Source: a virus. From it: 23,571 bases of DNA. A program made the position numbers and the translations under genes. The number at the start of each line of letters is the position of its first letter. Positions within the stretch are counted from its first letter, which is position 1. Where the stretch lies: the IMG/VR virus record IMGVR_UViG_3300005607_000057, positions 1 to 23,571 of that record, one strand, 5' to 3'. Below the pieces are notes generated by a model. It was not told the origin of the DNA. It made no database searches and saw nothing but the letters and a program-made list of their open reading frames with translations. Shown here piece after piece: positions 13,346 through 18,427 of the stretch.

Positions 13346-14044
13346 ATGGATTCCCTCTACGAGCGAGTGGTGTTGAGGCTCCTGGCTGAGTCCAGGGTCG
13401 ACACGTTTGCTCGGACAATCACGAGGAAGATCGTCCAGCTCATCATCCAACGGATCGAGAAGCTGAACGACAAGAAACGGATCACGATCGTCATCAAGAA
13501 CTTGGACCCCGCATACGAGGGGTTCAACCTCAAACTGACGGCCACGCTCAAACAACGTGGTGACAACCGCGTCAACGTTGCCGGCAGCTGGACACCAGCG
13601 TTGGACGAGCTCGACGTCAACGTCTTCTTCGAGACCCGCGACGGTCTCTTCGACAAGACGCTGCTGTCGGGGCTACAACAGAAGCTGTACGACACTGTCC
13701 GACACGAGGTCGAGCACAGCACGCAGGAGAAACCTGCGAACATGTACAGCGATGAGGAAGAGGATGAAGACGAGGGAGCGCTGTGGCGTGACCTCCCAAG
13801 GCTGCAGGACTACTTCTTGTCTGACCGTGAGATTCCGGCCTTCGTTGCCGGGCTTTACCATCAGGCGAAACGCACTCGTCGACCGTTCATCAACGTCTTG
13901 GACGACAAGCTCAAGGCGTACGAACGAGTCGCGGTGCACTACAACGCAAAGAACGGACGGAAAGTGCGGCGTCTTTTCCAGACGATCCGAGACAAGTGGG
14001 TCGCATATGCGACGCAACGTTTTCCAAATGCAATCGTGAACTGA
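13346..14044 (+). CDS. Predicted zincin-like protein, 232 aa
   Basis: ATG 13346 is chosen over GTG 13277 because TATTTA (13335-13340) lies 5 nt upstream as a -10-like box and the region before it is RNA-like. The N-terminal half is basic and helical; the middle has TVRHEVEHSTQ, an HExxH zinc motif, followed by an acidic run (DEEEDEDEG). The C-terminal third is basic. The layout suggests a small metallopeptidase-like protein; family not recognised and activity inferred from one motif. It sits between tRNA genes. Codon use is less GC-biased at third positions than in the DNA ligase. Confidence 0.65.
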   Translation: MDSLYERVVLRLLAESRVDTFARTITRKIVQLIIQRIEKLNDKKRITIVIKNLDPAYEGFNLKLTATLKQRGDNRVNVAGSWTPALDELDVNVFFETRDGLFDKTLLSGLQQKLYDTVRHEVEHSTQEKPANMYSDEEEDEDEGALWRDLPRLQDYFLSDREIPAFVAGLYHQAKRTRRPFINVLDDKLKAYERVAVHYNAKNGRKVRRLFQTIRDKWVAYATQRFPNAIVN

Positions 14045-14045
14045 T

Positions 14046-14165
14046 CCGCGGCGGGTGCGCTGGCGCATGAGCCCCGTCTGAAGTTGCTGGCCTGTTCGAC
14101 TCAGGCGTGGGATGGCATCCCGGCATGCAAGGGGAGGCAAGGTTCGAGTCCTTGGCCGCGGTCCA
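14046..14165 (+). tRNA. Oversized tRNA-Ser (CGA)-like RNA
   Basis: CCGCGGC (14046-14052) pairs perfectly with GCCGCGG (14155-14161), followed by T and CCA. The T arm CAAGG-TTCGAGT-CCTTG and the anticodon hairpin GCCTG-TTCGACT-CAGGC (anticodon CGA, Ser) are clear. But 37 nt occupy the D-arm region, including a TGCG/CGCA hairpin, and 31 nt the variable region, including GGGAT/ATCCC. At about 117 nt before CCA it is far longer than a normal tRNA-Ser (85-95 nt). It may be an insertion-bearing or degenerate tRNA, or a tRNA-like RNA with another role. Confidence 0.5.
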
Positions 14166-14169
14166 ATAT

Positions 14170-14245
14170 CGGTGTGTAGCGCAGCCTGGTTTAGCGCGTC
14201 TGCTTCGGGAGCAGAAGGTCGGAGGTTCAAATCCTCTCACACCGA
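14170..14245 (+). tRNA. tRNA-Pro (CGG)
   Basis: Acceptor CGGTGTG/CACACCG, anticodon stem TCTGC/GCAGA with loop TTCGGGA (CGG, G37), T arm GGAGG/CCTCT with loop TTCAAAT. A73; CCA is not encoded. Confidence 0.9.
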
Positions 14246-14249
14246 CTAT

Positions 14250-14321
14250 GCTAACGTCGCCCAACGGTCGGGCACCTGCATCGTAAGCAGGCCTGTGAGG
14301 GTTCGAATCCCTTCGTTAGCT
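14250..14321 (+). tRNA. tRNA-Thr (CGT)
   Basis: Acceptor GCTAACG/CGTTAGC, D stem GCCC/GGGC, anticodon stem CCTGC/GCAGG with loop ATCGTAA (CGT), T arm GAGGG/CCCTT. U73 at 14321. CCA follows at 14322-14324, but its last two bases are also the first two bases of the next tRNA. Confidence 0.9.
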
Positions 14322-14322
14322 C

Positions 14323-14394
14323 CAGGGAGTAAGTCAGCGGCAGACGGCGTGGTTCGGATCCACGAGGTCGGAGGTTCGAGTCCTCTCTCCCTGA
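14323..14394 (+). tRNA. Second tRNA with CGG anticodon (Pro-like)
   Basis: Acceptor CAGGGAG/CTCCCTG, anticodon stem CGTGG/CCACG with loop TTCGGAT (CGG), T arm GGAGG/CCTCT, A73. C1-G72 and G35-G36 fit tRNA-Pro, but position 37 is A instead of the G usual in tRNA-Pro. Its 5' end overlaps the CCA of the preceding tRNA-Thr by 2 nt. Confidence 0.8.
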
Positions 14395-14396
14395 CT

Positions 14397-14467
14397 GTGA
14401 CCGCCAACGGCTGGTCGTCTGGTTGTGACCCAGACAAGCGCGGGTTCGACTCCCGTCGGTCACCCCA
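14397..14467 (+). tRNA. tRNA-His (GTG), short D arm, no encoded G-1
   Basis: Acceptor GTGACCG/CGGTCAC followed by C73 and CCA (14465-14467); anticodon stem TCTGG/CCAGA with loop TTGTGAC (GTG). C73 supports His. Only about 14 nt lie between the acceptor and anticodon stems, so the D arm is reduced to CCA/TGG at best, and the base before G1 is T, not the expected G-1. A second, normal tRNA-His lies at 16365. Confidence 0.75.
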
Positions 14468-14469
14468 AT

Positions 14470-14542
14470 GGTGAAGTAGCTCAGCTGGTAGAGCACTGGC
14501 CTGAAAAGCCGGGTGTCGTCGGTTCGATCCCGACCTTCACCG
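14470..14542 (+). tRNA. tRNA-Phe (GAA)
   Basis: Acceptor GGTGAAG/CTTCACC, D stem GCTC/GAGC, anticodon stem CTGGC/GCCGG with loop CTGAAAA (GAA), T arm GTCGG/CCGAC, G73. CCA is not encoded. G73 is unusual for bacterial tRNA-Phe, which normally has A73. Confidence 0.85.
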
Positions 14543-14543
14543 C

Positions 14544-14614
14544 CCCCTCGCAGCTCGATGGTCGAGCGCCTGGCTGAAGCCCAGGAGGTGCCGGTTCGAG
14601 TCCGGCCGTGGGGA
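14544..14614 (+). tRNA. Second tRNA with GAA anticodon (Phe-like)
   Basis: Acceptor CCCCTCG/CGTGGGG with a U-U mismatch at position 5, D stem GCTC/GAGC, anticodon stem CCTGG/CCAGG with loop CTGAAGC (GAA), T arm GCCGG/CCGGC, A73. It follows the first GAA tRNA by 1 nt. C1-G72 and G37 are atypical for tRNA-Phe, so its charging identity is uncertain. Confidence 0.75.
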
Positions 14615-14631
14615 CCCGGATACTTACGAAC

Positions 14632-14946
14632 GTGAGGATCCGACTCGGTGAGCTGCGTGAGGCGATCCGTGAGGCCGCGAAGGCGGTCTACGGTTGGCCG
14701 ACAGATGAGGTCGAGCACGTCTACGATGTGCCTGACAAGATGGCTGACACCCACCCCACCGACCTGGGCAACCTACGCCTCCCCAAGGGACCCAACTCTC
14801 GGGATGATGCGGAGGACAAGCCCCTCGAGGACGACCTCGATGACAGCAAACCCCCGGTGCCGAGCTACGGCAAGGAACGTGGGGTGACCTACAACAACAA
14901 GAGCAACAACGACAACGGCCGCCATGGAATGGGCGGCGGCATGTGA
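14632..14946 (+). CDS. Hypothetical protein, 104 aa
   Basis: GTG 14632 is chosen because an upstream GTG (14608) would lie inside the preceding tRNA, and a -10-like GATACT (14619-14624) lies 7 nt upstream. The N-terminal 35 residues form a charged helix; the rest is acidic and disordered (DDAEDKPLEDDLDDSKPP), ending in an Asn/Gly-rich tail (NNKSNNDNGRHGMGGGM). No family recognised. It is embedded between tRNA genes. Confidence 0.6.
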   Translation: MRIRLGELREAIREAAKAVYGWPTDEVEHVYDVPDKMADTHPTDLGNLRLPKGPNSRDDAEDKPLEDDLDDSKPPVPSYGKERGVTYNNKSNNDNGRHGMGGGM

Positions 14947-14947
14947 T

Positions 14948-15021
14948 GTCGACGTACCCAAGAGGCCCAAGGGGCGGAGCTGCAACCTCCGTATTCGCTG
15001 GTTCGAATCCAGCCGTCGACT
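14948..15021 (+). tRNA. tRNA-Cys (GCA)
   Basis: Acceptor GTCGACG/CGTCGAC, D stem CCC/GGG, anticodon stem CGGAG/CTCCG with loop CTGCAAC (GCA), T arm GCTGG/CCAGC, U73 as expected for Cys. CCA is not encoded. It starts 1 nt after the preceding CDS stop. Confidence 0.92.
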
Positions 15022-15059
15022 CCCGTCTTTCTGACGGAGTAACCGAAATGACCCCGGGC

Positions 15060-15191
15060 GTTTCCCGGGTGGCGGAAAGGCATACGCACCTGGCTTAAAG
15101 GCTGGGGACTGAAGTTGGGTACACAAGACGGGGCAATGCGCTTGCGAGTCTTCCAATCGGTCTGTGGGTTCGAGTCCCAGTAGGTGAAACA
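15060..15191 (+). tRNA. tRNA-Leu (TAA)-like with giant variable arm
   Basis: TGGCGGAAAGGCATACGC is a clear Leu-type D arm, followed by an anticodon hairpin with TTAA (TAA). Instead of a 12-15 nt variable arm there are about 75 nt that fold as one long stem: GACTG/CGGTC, TTGG/CCAA, AAGAC/GTCTT, GCAA/TTGC. A T arm (TGGG-TTCGAGT-CCCA) follows. The acceptor is poor: GTTTCCC against GTGAAAC with a mismatch and extra bases. It may be a degenerate tRNA or a tRNA-derived RNA. A CCCGGG/CCCGGG repeat overlaps its 5' end. Confidence 0.45.
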
Positions 15192-15205
15192 CAAGAAGAG
15201 ACGAT

Positions 15206-15280
15206 GCTGACATGGTGTAAGTGGCATCACACCTCCTTGGTACGGAGGAATCCCGAGTCCGATTCTCGGTGTCAGCTCCA
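15206..15280 (+). tRNA. tRNA-Thr (GGT), CCA encoded
   Basis: Acceptor GCTGACA/TGTCAGC, anticodon stem CCTCC/GGAGG with loop TTGGTAC (GGT), T arm CCGAG/CTCGG, U73 at 15277, CCA at 15278-15280. The T loop is TCCGATT, with C instead of U at position 55. Confidence 0.85.
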
Positions 15281-15295
15281 GTGTAGTATCGATTC

Positions 15296-15727
15296 ATGTC
15301 ATCACGCACCAAACAGGTGGGCGGTTCTGGCGAATTTGCTGTGATCCATCACCTGCTTCAGGAGAAGTGGGATGTGTACCGCGACGTCACTGATTCCTGC
15401 GAAGCCGATCTGATCGTCAAACGAGGCAGTCAACTTGTGACTGTTCAAGTCAAAACGGTGAGTGCGACGAAAGCAGGTTCCATCGCTATCAAGCTCTGGA
15501 AACGCCAACGTGGCAGGGGCGACATCCCGTATGTTGGTAATGAGTTCGATGTGATGGCTGTCTATGTGGTTGACAGAAGCGTCGCGATGTTCTTCGGGTT
15601 GAAAGAGTTGCTTTCTATGGGAAGCAAAGCTCACTTGATGATTCGCATGGACGAAATCACAAGAAGTGATCAACGTTCGTATCGTGACTTCACGTCATTC
15701 GAACGTTGCGTAAGACCAGTCGAGTAA
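15296..15727 (+). CDS. PD-(D/E)XK endonuclease, homing-endonuclease-like
   Basis: A 143-residue nuclease-like protein. GEFAVIHHLLQEKWDV, then EADLIVKRGSQLVTVQVKTV gives the E...D...Q-x-K core of the PD-(D/E)XK fold as in the small PDDEXK_5 family that includes intron-encoded I-Ssp6803I. It probably cuts DNA as a free-standing homing endonuclease among tRNA genes. TAGTAT (15284-15289) lies 6 nt before ATG 15296, so it is predicted to be leaderless. Codon third positions are clearly less GC-biased than in neighbours, and it ends with TAA in a TGA-dominated window; both suggest recent arrival. Confidence 0.75.
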   Translation: MSSRTKQVGGSGEFAVIHHLLQEKWDVYRDVTDSCEADLIVKRGSQLVTVQVKTVSATKAGSIAIKLWKRQRGRGDIPYVGNEFDVMAVYVVDRSVAMFFGLKELLSMGSKAHLMIRMDEITRSDQRSYRDFTSFERCVRPVE

Positions 15728-15733
15728 CAAGCC

Positions 15734-15826
15734 CCTGTGGCAACTCTGTGGTGAAAGCGGCAGACACACCCGGCAGAAAACCGGCGGCCTACCAAGGCGT
15801 GTGGGTTCGAATCCCGCCAGACAGGA
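15734..15826 (+). tRNA. Aberrant Leu-type tRNA
   Basis: A Leu-like D arm (GGTGAAAGCGGCAGACAC), variable arm GCCT/AGGC and T arm GTGGG/CCCGC are present. The anticodon hairpin is CCGG-CAGAAAA-CCGG with A at position 33, so the anticodon is unclear (GAA by position, CAG if shifted). The acceptor pairs only if a 7-nt bulge is allowed: CCTG and TCTG with CAGACAGG; CTGTGG is directly repeated there. Possibly a pseudogene or in decay. Confidence 0.4.
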
Positions 15827-15839
15827 AGTGAAAGACTAT

Positions 15840-15914
15840 GCGGATGTAGCTCAACGGTAGAGCGCCTCGGTGCCATCGAGGAGGTTGCGGGTTCGATGCC
15901 CGTCTTCCGCTCCA
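15840..15914 (+). tRNA. tRNA-Gly (GCC), CCA encoded
   Basis: Acceptor GCGGATG/CTTCCGC (one U-U mismatch), D stem GCTC/GAGC, anticodon stem CCTCG/CGAGG with loop GTGCCAT (GCC), T arm GCGGG/CCCGT, U73, CCA at 15912-15914. Confidence 0.88.
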
Positions 15915-15917
15915 AAT

Positions 15918-15989
15918 GCGGGTGTGACAGAGAGGCACATGTGCCAGGTCGCCAGCCTGGAAACGCGGGTTCAAATCCCGCCGCCCGCT
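15918..15989 (+). tRNA. Second tRNA-Gly (GCC), C33 variant
   Basis: Acceptor GCGGGTG/CGCCCGC, D stem ACA/TGT, anticodon stem CCAGG/CCTGG with loop TCGCCAG: anticodon GCC with C at position 33. C2-G71, G3-C70 and U73 match Gly identity. CCA is not encoded (CCC follows). It sits 3 nt after the CCA of the normal tRNA-Gly. Confidence 0.75.
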
Positions 15990-15999
15990 CCCAAGTAAC

Positions 16000-16068
16000 C
16001 ATCCAGCAGCTCACAGGTAGAGCACCACCCTAACCGGTGGGGGTCCGGTTCGAGTCCGGAGCAGCAGG
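16000..16068 (+). tRNA. Degenerate tRNA-like sequence
   Basis: D stem GCTC/GAGC and T arm TCCGG-TTCGAGT-CCGGA are normal. The anticodon hairpin is CCACC-CTAACC-GGTGG with a 6-nt loop (AAC after the U), and the bases that should form the 5' acceptor (CATCCAG) do not pair with GCAGCAG. The amino acid cannot be assigned. It may be a decayed tRNA or one that is edited. Confidence 0.45.
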
Positions 16069-16078
16069 TGAACGGCAC

Positions 16079-16150
16079 GCTGACGTAGCTCAATGGCAGA
16101 GCACCCGCCTTGTAAGCGGAAGGTTGCGGGTTCAAGTCCCGCAGTCAGCT
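16079..16150 (+). tRNA. tRNA-Thr (TGT)
   Basis: Acceptor GCTGACG/AGTCAGC (G-A at the last position), D stem GCTC/GAGC, anticodon stem CCGC/GCGG with loop CTTGTAA (TGT), T arm GCGGG/CCCGC, U73. CCA is not encoded in full (CCT follows). It completes a Thr set with CGT and GGT. Confidence 0.88.
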
Positions 16151-16152
16151 CC

Positions 16153-16181
16153 TTGCACTTCTAGCATAGGGGTTGTACGAT
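16153..16181 (+). promoter_or_regulatory. Sigma70-type promoter, leaderless start at 16188
   Basis: TTGCAC (16153-16158), 17-nt spacer, TACGAT (16176-16181), then 6 nt to ATG 16188. It uses the same -35 hexamer and spacing as the promoter at 4632-4660. The promoter starts 2 nt after the tRNA-Thr discriminator base. Confidence 0.7.
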
Positions 16182-16187
16182 ATGCAC

Positions 16188-16337
16188 ATGAAGAACAAGC
16201 TCAAGATCGCCGCCATCGTGGTCGCAGTCGTTGTGGGTATGGTCCTGTACAAGAACCACCACGACAAGCACGCGAAGGACGACGACAAGGACACGAAACG
16301 GTCGGCCAAGTCGCGAGGCAAGGACCTTCCGAACTGA
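16188..16337 (+). CDS. Small membrane-anchored basic protein, 49 aa
   Basis: A 49-codon gene with its own good promoter. Residues 1-20 (MKNKLKIAAIVVAVVVGMVL) form one membrane segment, or an uncleaved signal, after a basic start; the remaining 29 residues are Lys/Asp/His-rich (KNHHDKHAKDDDKDTKRS). Function unknown. No RBS; the -10 lies 6 nt before the ATG. It sits between a Thr and a His tRNA gene. Confidence 0.65.
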   Translation: MKNKLKIAAIVVAVVVGMVLYKNHHDKHAKDDDKDTKRSAKSRGKDLPN

Positions 16338-16364
16338 AGATGCACCCACCATGTGAGTGCGCAT

Positions 16365-16437
16365 GGTGGGTGTAGCTCAACGGTTAGAGCGCCAGGTTGT
16401 GGCCCTGGACACGGGGGTTCGACTCCCCTCACTCACC
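16365..16437 (+). tRNA. tRNA-His (GTG), with G-1
   Basis: G-1 at 16365, acceptor GTGGGTG/CACTCAC (one G-U), C73 at 16437, D stem GCTC/GAGC, anticodon stem CCAGG/CCTGG with loop TTGTGGC (GTG), T arm GGGGG/CCCCT. Both His hallmarks (G-1 and C73) are present, unlike the His tRNA at 14397. CCA is not encoded. Confidence 0.92.
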
Positions 16438-16442
16438 CTGAC

Positions 16443-16518
16443 GGTCCCATCGTCTAGAGGCCTAGGACGCCTGACTTTCAATCAGAGAACGCGGGTCCGA
16501 ATCCCGCTGGGATCACCA
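16443..16518 (+). tRNA. tRNA-Glu (TTC), CCA shared with next start codon
   Basis: Acceptor GGTCCCA/TGGGATC, D stem GTC/GAC, anticodon loop CTTTCAA (TTC) on stem CTGA/TCAG, T arm GCGGG/CCCGC with T loop TCCGAAT (C55). A73 at 16515, CCA at 16516-16518. The A of CCA is also the A of the ATG of the following lipoprotein gene. Confidence 0.88.
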
Positions 16519-16886
16519 TGAACAAGCAATGGTTGTTCGCAACGTTGTTCCTCGTCGGATGCTCGTCTCCCGACAACGGACCGCCTCCCGTCATCACTGA
16601 CTCTGGCGCCGATGTCCAGGACGCAGCACCCATACAAGACGCGGGACCGGATACTGTCGATGCGAACGTGTACAGGTGCGTTCCTGAGAAGCCAGACAAC
16701 GTCTGCGCTAACCTCTCGAACTCATACGGCGTCGCAAACGACTGGTTGCAGTACTCGTTGAGCTGCACCGACCCGAACGTCGCAAACAACCCCGACTGGT
16801 GCATGATGTGGTCGATCGACCCCACCGTGTACTCTCCCCAGACCTGGGCCTACTGCTGCTGGAACGGCCCGGTTCCCGACTACTGA
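16518..16886 (+). CDS. Asp-rich-linker lipoprotein, 122 aa
   Basis: Residues 1-14 form a signal peptide and LVGC (Cys15) a lipobox. Residues 20-50 are an Asp/Ala/Pro-rich linker (DSGADVQDAAPIQDAGPD), a style common in Myxococcota surface lipoproteins. The C-terminal 70 residues hold six Cys and several Trp (WCMMW, WAYCCW) and are probably disulfide-bonded. Function unknown. There is no RBS or promoter of the usual kind: the ATG uses the last base of the tRNA-Glu CCA, so release of the tRNA 3' end by host nucleases would decide the 5' end of this mRNA. It may be a superinfection or surface-modifying protein. Confidence 0.75.
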   Translation: MNKQWLFATLFLVGCSSPDNGPPPVITDSGADVQDAAPIQDAGPDTVDANVYRCVPEKPDNVCANLSNSYGVANDWLQYSLSCTDPNVANNPDWCMMWSIDPTVYSPQTWAYCCWNGPVPDY

Positions 16887-16893
16887 AAACTAC

Positions 16894-16977
16894 GCCGATG
16901 TGGTGGATTTGGCAGACACGCTAGACTCAGAATCTAGTGCCCGAAAGGGCGGGCAGGTTCGACTCCTGTCATCGGCA
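16894..16977 (+). tRNA. tRNA-Leu (CAG)
   Basis: Acceptor GCCGATG/CATCGGC, Leu-type D arm GGTGGATTTGGCAGACAC, anticodon stem CTAGA/TCTAG with loop CTCAGAA (CAG), variable arm GCCC-GAAA-GGGC, T arm GCAGG/CCTGT, A73. CCA is incomplete (CCG). The RNase P RNA begins 4 nt later. Confidence 0.92.
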
Positions 16978-16981
16978 CCGT

Positions 16982-17331
16982 GGAGGACCAGGCGATTCGC
17001 TGCATCCATGCAGAGGAAAGTCCGGGCTGCACAGAGCAGGATTCTGGCTAACGGCCAGGCGTGGCAACACGACGGAACAGTGCAACAGAAAACAGACCGC
17101 CGATGGCTTGGGGGTACGCCCCCTTGATCAGGTAAGGGCGAAACCGAGGTGTAAGAGACCCCGACAGGGCTGGTGACAGTCCCTTGTGGCAAACCCAATC
17201 CGTAGCAAGGCAAACAGAGGACGCTTGAGGTCTGCTCGGCCGATGTTCTCGGGTTGCTGCTAGAGGTGCGTGGTAACACGCATCCCAGAGGAATGATCGC
17301 CCAACGACAGAACCCGGCTTACCGGTCCTCC
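16982..17331 (+). ncRNA. rnpB: RNase P RNA, bacterial type A
   Basis: About 350 nt with the conserved elements of bacterial RNase P RNA, the ribozyme that trims tRNA 5' ends. P1 is GGAGGACC (16982-16989) with GGTCCTCC (17324-17331). GAGGAAAGTCCGGGCT (17013-17028) is CR-I; ACAGAAAACAGACCGCC, GGTAAGGGCGAAACC and GTAGCAAGGC follow in order; CAGAGGAATGATCGCC and ACAGAACCCGGCTTA (17307-17321) form CR-V. P3 is CTGCAT/ATGCAG. In P15-L15 the loop is only CAAAC (17190-17194) between TGG and CCA, so the GGU that pairs with tRNA CCA in E. coli is missing. No RNase P protein gene is in the window. A host origin by capture is possible. Confidence 0.95.
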
Positions 17332-17339
17332 GCCTCGAC

Positions 17340-17381
17340 GGGGACCCGGGGGTAATTCCCTCGGGTCCCCACCCGTTTTTC
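17340..17381 (+). terminator. Terminator hairpin after rnpB
   Basis: GGGGACCCG (17340-17348) pairs with CGGGTCCCC (17362-17370), with further GGG/CCC pairing above, then ACCCG and a T5 run (17377-17381). The gap before the T-run is a few bases, so strength is uncertain. It lies between rnpB and the convergent gene on the - strand, whose stop codon overlaps the T-run. Confidence 0.65.
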
Positions 17382-17910
17382 AGCTGCCACGCTTGCGATA
17401 GTGAGCGAACGCCGGCTTGATGAGCAACCCTTCTCCCACCAGCTGCCCCAGCGCCAGGTACACTGTCGACTTCTGCTTCTTGGCCTTGAGGGCCTTGATG
17501 ATGGCTTCGGCCTTCCTCTCGCGCCCATCGCCCATCAGGGCCATGATGCGGTCCTTGAAGTCGTCGGTCAACGTCGGTTCTTTCGGGAACGAAGGCGGCG
17601 CCGGTGGGACGATGGTCCGCGCAGTGTCCAGCACGGGCAACGTAGCGAGTGACGACGACGCGAGGTTCGGCTGCTTGATCATGGTGAGCAGCAACCGGGT
17701 GGTGTCTGACTCGTCCATGTGGACGACGAGCTCGCGGAGCTCAGTCATCGCTTCGTCTCGTTTGGTCTCGTAGTTGATGACATCGGAGGCCAGCTTGTAG
17801 ATGCGTTCGATGTTGGGCCGAGCAGGAGCGACTTCGACCGGTGCCGGGACCAAGCTGGTCCGTGACACCGTCAAAGCCTTCCCGTTGGTCCCATTGGTGT
17901 GGTTTTCCAT
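17380..17910 (-). CDS. Winged-helix-like protein on the minus strand, 176 aa
   Basis: The only convincing gene on the - strand. The start at 17910 is preferred over 17964 because TAAGGT (minus strand, 17923-17918) ends 7 nt before it, giving the same leaderless layout as the + strand genes. Residues 1-60 are Pro/Val-rich and low-complexity, 55-90 helical, then a Pro-rich linker; the last 55 residues (DRIMALMGDGRERKAEAIIKAL... STVYLALGQLVGEGLLIK) resemble a winged-helix DNA-binding domain. It may be a regulator; the orientation opposite to its neighbours would fit that. Convergent with rnpB. Confidence 0.75.
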   Translation of the reverse strand: MENHTNGTNGKALTVSRTSLVPAPVEVAPARPNIERIYKLASDVINYETKRDEAMTELRELVVHMDESDTTRLLLTMIKQPNLASSSLATLPVLDTARTIVPPAPPSFPKEPTLTDDFKDRIMALMGDGRERKAEAIIKALKAKKQKSTVYLALGQLVGEGLLIKPAFAHYRKRGS

Positions 17911-17989
17911 GGCTAGCACCTTACCACAAGTCGTCTCGAAATGGAAACCGGTCCCATGAGGCACACAAGCCTTCTCGCGAAGGCATTTT

Positions 17990-18064
17990 GCCCCTGTAGC
18001 TCAGCGGAATCAGAGCAAGCGCCTTCGAAGCGCAAGGTCACAGGTTCGAATCCTGTCAGGGGTA
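17990..18064 (+). tRNA. tRNA-Arg (TCG)
   Basis: Acceptor GCCCCTG/CAGGGGT (G-U first pair), D stem GCTC/GAGC, anticodon stem GCGC/GCGC with loop CTTCGAA (TCG), T arm ACAGG/CCTGT, A73. CCA is not encoded. Confidence 0.9.
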
Positions 18065-18138
18065 CTTCAGTAGGGGGTCCGTACATCGGACAGAGATAGC
18101 GCTGTTGCCCGCCGAGCGTCCCCGATAGCGAGCCCAAT

Positions 18139-18218
18139 GCACGCCTGGTGGAACAGGCAGACACAGCAGCTTTAGAAGCTGCCGCGCAAGCGTGAGGGTT
18201 CGATTCCCTCGGCGTGCA
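18139..18218 (+). tRNA. tRNA-Leu (TAG)
   Basis: Acceptor GCACGCC/GGCGTGC, Leu-type D arm GGTGGAACAGGCAGACAC, anticodon stem GCAGC/GCTGC with loop TTTAGAA (TAG), variable arm CGC-GCAA-GCG, T arm GAGGG/CCCTC, A73. CCA is not encoded (CCC). The 74 nt before it (18065-18138) show no gene. Confidence 0.92.
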
Positions 18219-18311
18219 CCCAGCGATCAGTAACTACGCTGCCAAGGCTCGGCAGTGGGTCGCTCCAGCGCCAGGAGAGCGGGGAGCGGGAGGTGAAGCT
18301 TCGTTGGGTAC

Positions 18312-18384
18312 GCCGGGATGGCTCAGCGGCAACAGCACCTGTTTCATAAGCAGGCAACCGTGGGTTCGAGTCCCACTCCCGGTA
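18312..18384 (+). tRNA. tRNA with CAT anticodon (elongator Met or Ile2)
   Basis: Acceptor GCCGGGA/TCCCGGT with a G1-U72 pair, so not an initiator (which has a 1-72 mismatch). Anticodon stem CCTGT/GCAGG with loop TTCATAA (CAT), T arm GTGGG/CCCAC, A73. It could be Met, or Ile if C34 is changed to lysidine; sequence alone does not decide. The 93 nt before it show nothing else. Confidence 0.88.
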
Positions 18385-18427
18385 CTGAGAGTGCACCCGA
18401 TTTTGCACGGGTGGTAAGGTTGGTTCC

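Noticed and set aside
15060-15191. Group I intron in tRNA-Leu(UAA)
   Set aside because: The insert is in the variable arm, not the anticodon loop, is only about 75 nt and lacks P/Q/R/S core sequences.
12584-15312. Many 60-180 codon frames across the tRNA cluster, both strands
   Set aside because: They cross several tRNAs and consist of T-arm translations (e.g. RVRIPSLAPG, GREDSNLRPRG-type strings), the usual artefact of tRNA arrays.
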